DNA of 64,000 nucleotides from Parapristionchus giblindavisi (lineage: Eukaryota; Nematoda; Chromadorea; Rhabditida; Diplogasteridae). The DNA lies in the NCBI GenBank assembly GCA_943737045.1, contig CALSFV010000274.1, forward strand, positions 372,001-436,000, written 5' to 3'. A program made the translations under genes and the position numbers. A model generated the notes under the pieces. That model was not told the origin of the DNA, searched no databases, and was given only the letters and a program-made list of their open reading frames with translations. Positions 43,701 to 52,700 of this stretch are shown here, piece after piece; positions within the stretch are counted from its first letter, which is position 1, and every line of letters starts with the position of its first letter.

Positions 43701-46700
43701 AGGAGCCGCAGCCGGTGATTCGAATGCTAAAGAGGTACGGTAGTTTGTCTCGATCCAACTATCGACAACTGACTTTTCATCAATGATAATCGTTAAGATT
43801 GCTGACAAGATGGCACAGTGCGATAAGTTGTGGAGTGAACTGAATAAGGGAGCCGATCTGAAGGAACAACTGCTCACTGATGCACTCGGAAAGGCTAAGA
43901 GGTATACTATATCGGATATTGATTGTATTCATTGATTGGAATACTGTAAGAGGCATTGATTGATTGATTGATTTAGATTCTGGAATGAACTCGGAGTGTG
44001 TGAGCGTGCTGTGGGAGATCTGAAGAAGAGATTGGAGGCACTCGAACCTGTGGTGGGCCAGCCTGAGATTCTGCGAGAACAAACAAGTGAGGATGATTAT
44101 CGATTAAGTAGTGCTGATAATACTGTATTGATTATCGATTGATTAATCTCTTTTCTCATTTAGATGAACTTGATTCAATCGCTGGCGATGTAGACTGCAT
44201 GCCGCCTATGGTTGAGGAGCTCAGAGTGGCCGGACGCGCACTCTCCTCTATCGTACCCAACGATGAGAAGGTACGGTACATGCACATGGATTACGGTAGA
44301 TTGAGATTATTGATTGACTGATTGATTATAGGCTGCTATCACATCGCGCATCGACAATGTTGAAGCGGATACTGCTACGATCACTGCGCTGTGCGCGTCG
44401 AGATATGGTGATTTGGGAAGAGCGCTTGAAGAGGTTTGATCTTTGGTCTTTGATCGCTTCATCAAGTACAAAATGTTCGAGTGCAAATAATTTATGCGTA
44501 ACAAAATACCAAAATTATAAATTCGATCCTTGATCTTTAACATTTGATATTCAAAAAAAAATTCATTTATCATATCAGACAGACTTAGGTCAGATGAGTA
44601 ATGACGCGATTAGCGTCATCCATTGGTATAGACCACCAAAACGATCCTATAACTCTTCTCACTTCATCTCGCCAACGTAGAGGAATCACGAATTTTTCAG
44701 GCAATGCAATTCCACGACGACCTCGGTGCTCTGAATGACTATATCACTGCTGCTGAGGAAGCCTTTAGTCATCTTCCTCCATTGGAACAACTACAAGATC
44801 CTCAAGCTATCGCCGAGCAACTCGAAATTGTTCAGGCTATTCGGGCTGATCTCGTAAGCGCCCACATTACTTCGTCTTTGATCTTTGATCTTTGGTTTCT
44901 CAGGACAATGGCAGTCTGCTGCGTGAGCAATTGCAGATGCGTGCGAATGAGATCGCCGAAGGAGCTCCCGGCAATCAGGTAGGGTTCAATTGAGTCCATT
45001 TACTTTGCTTGGACTGTTCATGCGATATTTCCATGAAGTTGACTAATTAATTTCGAGTTATCAAACGTCATTAAGATGTTTCATCAACTGAAATACGTTT
45101 GAGATAAACAAGATTGCAAAAATGTGTATTATTGTGACTTCAAACATTTACAGGTGGCTGCAATCCGACATCCAGTAGCTGAACTCTCGGCTAGATGGCA
45201 GAGACTGAACAATGGATTGGCTGAGAGAGAGCACGCTATCAACAAGTTCGTGGCTCCCATTCTATCGAAATGATCTTTATCTTTAACGCCCATCATCTGA
45301 TCTTTGATCTTTCTCAGGAACCTCCTCGAGAAGGGACAACTGCAAGAGACTGCTGCCCAATTGCTACTCTGGATTGAGAAGGTGAGCGATCGTTGATCTT
45401 TCTTTTTTCTTGGACTAATTGGTAATCGATTTCAGACACAAGTTACCGTATCCGGTCTGAGTGACGATGGACCAACGAATCTCAGACAGATAGAGGTTGC
45501 TCTGTGCAAGTTGAATGTTATCAAGAATGATGTGCACGCCCATGAGCCAAGGTACTGTTGTTATCTTGATTGATCTTTGATCTTTTAGTGTTTGATCTTT
45601 GATCTTTTGCAGTATCACAGCGCTCAATCGCACGGTTCGTTCCACCGAAGAAGTTGATCCGATGACATCGAAGATGGTTGATGAGATCAATCACAAATGG
45701 GCTACACTCGTACGAGCGATCGATGAGATTGCATTCACTCTTGATAAGGTACTTAGCCTTAACCATAACCCTAACCCTAACCTTAAGGCTGATACTTAAC
45801 TTAACTAAATGGTTTCAGTCGAAGGATGAATCAGAACGTGTCGGTGATGATCTGGAGAGATGGTTGGCATGGACCGATGATATGATAGCGGGACTTGAAC
45901 CGAGAAGACCTCTGGCTGGTGTGCCTGAGACTGCCAAGGAACAAATGGATGAATTCCTTGTTACCAAGGCTGAGGTAGGAATCAGCAACATTTTTATCTT
46001 TATAGATTAGTATATATAGTTGCCTTATAAATTTATCTAACACACCCCATTGTTAATCGTTTCATTTCATTCCCATTCTCATTTAACCATTTCGTAAGAG
46101 CAAACGCTTAAAGGCGTACCCTAAGTTAATTTAAAACTCTCCGCTCTGAAACTCTCCAGAGCGGAGAGTAAAATTCGTCGTGTGAGTCTAATGTTTCAAC
46201 ACGGAACTGAATACACGATTGGACGAATATTAGTCAATCTTTTAACTACGCTCTATCATGCATTGCATGCGTGTGATGAAATACGAATATGAATGTATAT
46301 CTGATGGAATAAATAAATGAATAAAATACATTGTAGATGGAGCAGACCCGTCCTGAGATTGAATCATATCTGCGTAAGACTGGCGACTATCTGAATGAAC
46401 ACACTGAAGGTGCGTCTGAACAGAGTTGGATAGGCAGGAATCACGCCAAACTTGAAGGCAAATGGAATAAGATCAAGGTAATATACAGTACCCAGAGAGA
46501 GTTTAGATTACGGTATTTGCATCTCTTCAGGACCTCGCCAATATTCGTATGCGCAAGCTGCAAGTGGCCGCCGATAGAGCCCAACAGCTCGATGGAGAAT
46601 TGGTATGCGTATTTTTTAAAAAATATTTTATTATTATATTTTTTAAACATACATTTATTTTGCTTATTTTTTGTAATATATTCTTATATAAGTTTATTCA

Positions 46701-49700
46701 CAATCATAATAGCTCATCTTCCTTTACTCTCATTAATGTATTTTTGTGTAACTGAGATGGTATTGACTGATTTTGTATATTGTGTATGTAGGTTGATCTT
46801 CGTGGATGGTTGGAATCAGCGGAGAAGGGATTGAACGAGGCTGGTCCCATATCGAGACTGCTAGAGGGATTGGAGAAGCAGAGAGCAGATCAAGAAGAGA
46901 GAATGGAGGAGATTGAGAGGAGGTTAGACAGACAATATCGTTCGGTATCTCTGGTATTTCAAAACTTAAAGTATATTTAAAATAGGTCACTGACTTGAAG
47001 TTTACTTTTCTATTTCCAGTGAAAGAACATTTGACGAAATACATTAATTGTCTGATTCAAGTGAAAATTATAAATTCACTTGTAAGTTTTGAAATACAGA
47101 GGTTTGACTCGAATAATTATTAAAGGCAGCAGGCATCCAAAAATTTCGATTCGAAATTGTTAAAATAGTTGATCTCATGTTGATAAGCTTAAAAAATGAT
47201 CAGAAATATGTATTTTAAAGTTTGAAACGACGCTCTGGTAAGAAGTTGGATTACTGTAGCTTGCTCCACACCACGGGCGAGGTTTCTGAACTACAGTATG
47301 CTAACTCCATCGAAAAGCTTAAAATAGCCCATTATTGAGTTATATTCTTCATAATTCCCAATTGCGGATAGAGTTATCATCAAAAAAATCAATTTCAAGT
47401 CGTATCCAAAGAGTTGGTGTGGCAATTAGGAAAAGGCTCCCGCTAATTGGAGCAGACTATAGTTTTTCACCTGCGCCGTTCTTCTTACCTGGGAATTCTT
47501 ATGATATACGATTTATATATTTCGAAACAGAATTTCAAGCACTTTTATATGAGATCAACTTGTTTTTCGTTTCCCGGTCCCTTTAAGAAAATGCGTGAGA
47601 CGAATTAACACTAGAAACATGGTGATGTTATTAATTTGTTAATTTCAGGAAAGCTCAATTCGTGGATACGAAGTCTCTGGCTGGTCAGATTCGTGCCTCG
47701 TGTGAGGCCAAAGATGCCATCTATGTCAAGAATCAGACGGTGACTCTCGAGAGCAAACTGAACAAGTTTATCGCAAGAGCTCTTGAGAGAGGCAAGGTAA
47801 GATACGGTTACTGTAGTTATAGATCGTGTATTGATTTACCGATTGGCTATAATGATGTGATTTAGCAATTGGACGCGGCTAAGCATGAAAGCGATACATG
47901 GTTGGATGGAGTGGAGGCATTGGAGGAATGGATGGATGGTGTCAAGAGGTATAATACATTTTCTTTTTTATACCTGCACAATGTGAAGATTGGCCCACTT
48001 TATAAGCTCATTTTTAGAAACATTACAATTTAACCTAGAAATAACGAATTTTCTAAGTGGACTCACGATATTTCTAAAATTGATGCACTATACAAAAAAA
48101 TCCTGTGTGCGCCCCGAAAATGTATGATGACTACTTATATCGTTTCAATGCCTTTATCATAATCTCCTCCATCCATTGAAGACAAACTGATGTCACTCCT
48201 CCCACAACCAGTGATGTGGATCGATTGAGAGGCACACTGGAGTCTGCTAAGGTTTGACCAATAAAATGAAATCTGAATCAATCAATAAATCAATTTCAGG
48301 CCCTCGTCGCTACAGTATCCGATCGTCGACCTCATTTTGAGACCACTCATAGGAGAGGAGTGGCGCTCATGGAACATGCACCCAAGAATGAGCGAAAGGA
48401 GATTGAGAAGAGAAATGAGGAGATGAAGAAGAGGTGAGAGATGAATGAAGGAATATGTGTCTTCAAAGCGATTGTGGTATATGAGAGGTTACTGTGGAAT
48501 TGTTACTGCAGATACTCTAAAATGGTTACCGTAGATACTGTAGAATGGTTACTGTAGATTCTGTGATATGGTTACGGTAGTTAATGTGCAACGGTTACTG
48601 TAGATACTGTGATATGATTACGGTAGATACTGTGCTATGGTTACTGTAGAGGTTTGATATGATTGATTCCAGATGGGATGGCATTCAAACAGCTGTGGAT
48701 GGACGATGTAGGGAGGCAGAACGAGCAGTCATCGAAGGAGGCAAATTCAGTGAAGCAATTGGAGATCTAGAGAAATGGATGGACGATGAACTGGAAGATG
48801 CTAATAGAAGGAAGCAGAAGGGAACCAAGGGAGATGTCGATACGGTATGTCCATTGATTACTGTATAATATTGATTGATGGGTTTGATTTATTGATTGAT
48901 CGTTTAGGTGAACGAACTTCTTGCCATCGAGGCTAAAGCAGCGGCGGACAGGAAGAAGAAGGCCGAACATATTGCTGCGATCACTAAGAAGGTATATTAT
49001 ATATTATTTATTTATCTTTAACGATAAACAGAGAGGTGAAAGCGAAAATCAACGCAATTATGGAATGAGGTACACTTGCTTGTCTAGATTTCATGTACAT
49101 GTAGTGTTTGTTAGTGTGTGCTCGTTATTTGTTGTTTTTTTTATTATATAGGTGGGCGCGTGAAAAAGATTTTTTTACACTCCGCCTTGCCTTCCCATCG
49201 GGGACTTGGGCATAGCCTTGCCTCGCATAAATTGGAAAAAAATTCAGGCTCGTTCATTGGTGGCCGATGGAGTGGATGAGGCTGCAGAGATCGAAGCGGC
49301 CACAGAGAGAATAGAGAAGAAATGGAATGATATGGAGGAAGAGGCATTCGATCGACAGAGAGCACTATCTCAATCACTCGAAGATGCGCAACAGTTTGAT
49401 GCTAAGGTAGAAGAGATTGTGATCTTGATCTTTGTTATTTTCCTTCTCCTTTAACACCTCATCTACTGTAGGTTCACGGTCTGCTCGATTGGCTGGCTGA
49501 AGTGGAGGGACGTCTCAAAGGTACTTATTCGCCCAAGATTGATCTTTGATCTCTAATTCCCATTTCAGTTGTCCCTGCCATGGATCTTCCTCAGTCTATC
49601 GCAGCTGCAGCCGGAGTTCTGGCTGCACTTACAGCAGAGAAACCACGTCTAGAGGGAGTACTCAGTGCGTGTGATGAACTACTAGATGGATGTCATTCTG

Positions 49701-52700
49701 ATGCTGAACCACCTCTCAAGGAGTGGAAGAGGATTCTGGCTGCTCGGTGGAAGGTACATTTGATCTTTGATCTTTGAACTTTAATCCCTGATGTTGCTAT
49801 AGGAAGTGGAGGAGCGAGCAGCGACGAAGGAGGAGACAGCGAGAGATGAAGAGGAGAAGCAGAGACAGAGAGAGGCAGCACTACATGATATGAATGAATT
49901 CATTGAGAATAAGAGATTGGAATTGGATGAGGTATCATTAGAGTTATTGTTTAAAAAATTATTTATCATACATCAAAAAGATTGAAGTGAAAATTAACTA
50001 TAATGATGTTTCGATTACATAATGTATGCGAACTATTTTATTTTGTTTATTTGTTTATACATAAGCTGAAACATGAATGATGAAGGAAAATAAGCAATAT
50101 TTTGTATGGTCTATTATGATTATTTAGGCCTTAATGTTGCCTCCTCCCTCATCTGTGGAAGAAGCCGATGAGAGACTCAAGGCTCACGAGGAGTTCGAGA
50201 AGGCTCTCAGAGAGAAACAAGCTGATCTTGATGCACTGACAAAGGGAAGAAAGAGAGATGGTGAAAGGTACGGTAGTCGCACTCATCGTGCGGATCGTGA
50301 AGTGATTTATTATATTTGTGCGTTCAGAGATAAGCGTTCTGATGCATTGGGTGATAAGTGGAGACGATTATGGGGTGACTCGATTGGTCATCTGTCACAA
50401 TTGGAGAAGGATAAGGCAGAACAAGAGGAATTGAGAAGACTTCAAGGATGGAAGTTTGACGATTGGAGGGTAGGGTAGTTTACAGTGTAAACTTTACACA
50501 CTAAATAGTGATCGACAAATGATTTTATTGATTTGACTGATTCTTGCAGGACCGATACGTTGAATGGAATGACCACGGCAAGGCACGAGTCAATGATCTA
50601 TTCCGGTTAGTCGATTTATTGATCGATAATGATTGAGAGTAGGTTACGGTATTCTTACAGTACTCATTTCAGTCGTCTCGATCGTTCCAGTACCGGTACC
50701 GTACCTCGTGGAGCGTTCATTGAAGCGATCATTGCTACCAGTATGTTCATTATGCATTATTGATTGTTTTTGTTGTTGAAAATATTGATTAAATTAAAAT
50801 TACCTATCCACTGATATCTATCCATCTCGTTTCGTGCATACACACGTTGATAACATAAAATAATATTGGTTGTTCCTTCAGAATTCCCCACATCTCGTCT
50901 AGAGATGGCCAAGGTAGCTGATGTGTTCGATAAGGGAGATGGAACGATCAATGCTAAGGAGTTCATTAATGCACTCAAGATTGGAAATAGAAAGGTAATG
51001 ATAGATGTACTATCTATTAATTAGGCAATATCTACTGGGATTATAGTCACCCATATTTTCTCAATATTTTGACTTGTCATTGCGCTATCCATGACGTGGC
51101 TGCAAACTTCATTGATGTGACATTGTCATTCACATTATCATTTACATTGTCTTGTATTTCAGCGTTCGACAGTACCGAAGACTGAAGAAGAACAGAAAGT
51201 GATGATAAAGAATGAGATGACGAGAAGAAGAGATCAATGTTGCTGTGCTCATAAGTTCCGAATTGATCATGAAGAAGACCCACCTGGAAAGGTAGAATAA
51301 TAATAATTATATATTCACCTTAATATCCAAACGCCTATTATTGAATGAAATGTAACAGCGAGAGATGAACCATACATAGGTGGGACTGAAACTGTGATCT
51401 GTCTGGTTTAAATGGAAGAGACATTGACCTGGCCATTCCTTCAATTACCGTATACCATTTCAGATTCGTCCCAAGAGTGACGGAGGCGTTCTTCAGACTT
51501 ATCGAGTAAGTTTCAAATTTAAGTATTGTAGTGTGTCGAGTTTGAACTAATGAATGAGTGAATGAATCTGATTAACGTTAACCCTTGTGACTGATAATAA
51601 TAAGATGAGAAGATGATTAATATATGTTAACCTACAACAGTTTCCTCGTGATTGGTTCTCCCAATCTAGTCTCATCCATTGTGATGATGATGATGATGGT
51701 GATGATCATAGAAAGGTATACAGCATGCAAACAGAATATAAGTGTGTCAGATTATCGATTGATTGATTTGTTGATCTATTGATTATTCCTTTAGATTTAT
51801 TTATCTTTTCTTATACTATACATTCAAGGAAACTCTACCGTTCCTTGTGTTTGAAATGAGAAAGAGATGTTGTTTGTTGTTGTGTCTGTCCTGATAGATT
51901 GTCAATGGTTAATCAATCTTTTCCCGTTTATTGGTATACCCAATCAATAATCCTCATTGTAGGATTAAACGGTGTGATGTCCCCTATTGTGTTCTGAGTG
52001 TACCGTATACCTGTATCCAGTTGGGACCAAAGTAGAACATTATTGATTTTAGTTTGGCGATCAACAAATCCGTCGTATGGTTCGTATTCTGCACACAACA
52101 GTGATGGTTCGTGTCGGCGGAGGATGGGAACCGCTGGATGAATTCCTCGACAAGCATGATCCATGCAAGGCCAAAGGTATACTGTAGTCGCACCTCGAAT
52201 GATCGATATCTGATTTAATTTCTCCTTCTTAGATCGTACGAATACCTCAATCTACTCGCAATTCTACGATGATGTAAGACCAGCACATGCTGCGGATAAA
52301 GTGTACAGCTTTACGAAGTTGAAGCACGCTAGAGAGGATTACGGTAAGATTATTATATTTAGAATACCGTATCTCAATAACATGATCTTATCTATTCAAG
52401 GCTCCCCATCAACGAGCTCTCCTCTCGCGCATAGCACGCCCAAGGAAGAAGTTACCGTACTCAAGCCATTCGCACAGGCAGGCACTCCCGGACCGGCCAA
52501 GGGGGTACGGTAGATTTATTGATTAATCGATCGGTTGATGGGTGGAATATGTTATTGGTTTTTATTATTCTTACATTTATTATACTTGAAAATCAATTCA
52601 TCAATGGAATTGTATGATTACAGATCCGTGAGAAGACTGCGCTGAGAAGTGTGCCTATGTTTGGAGAAGATCGATTCAGATCACAAAGAGCTGATTCGCA

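Noticed and set aside
45755..45790. Telomere-like CCTAACCCTAACCCTAACC run in an intron
   Set aside because: Nematode telomeres are normally TTAGGC; this short degenerate run lies between two good spectrin exons, so it is a chance or simple-repeat stretch.
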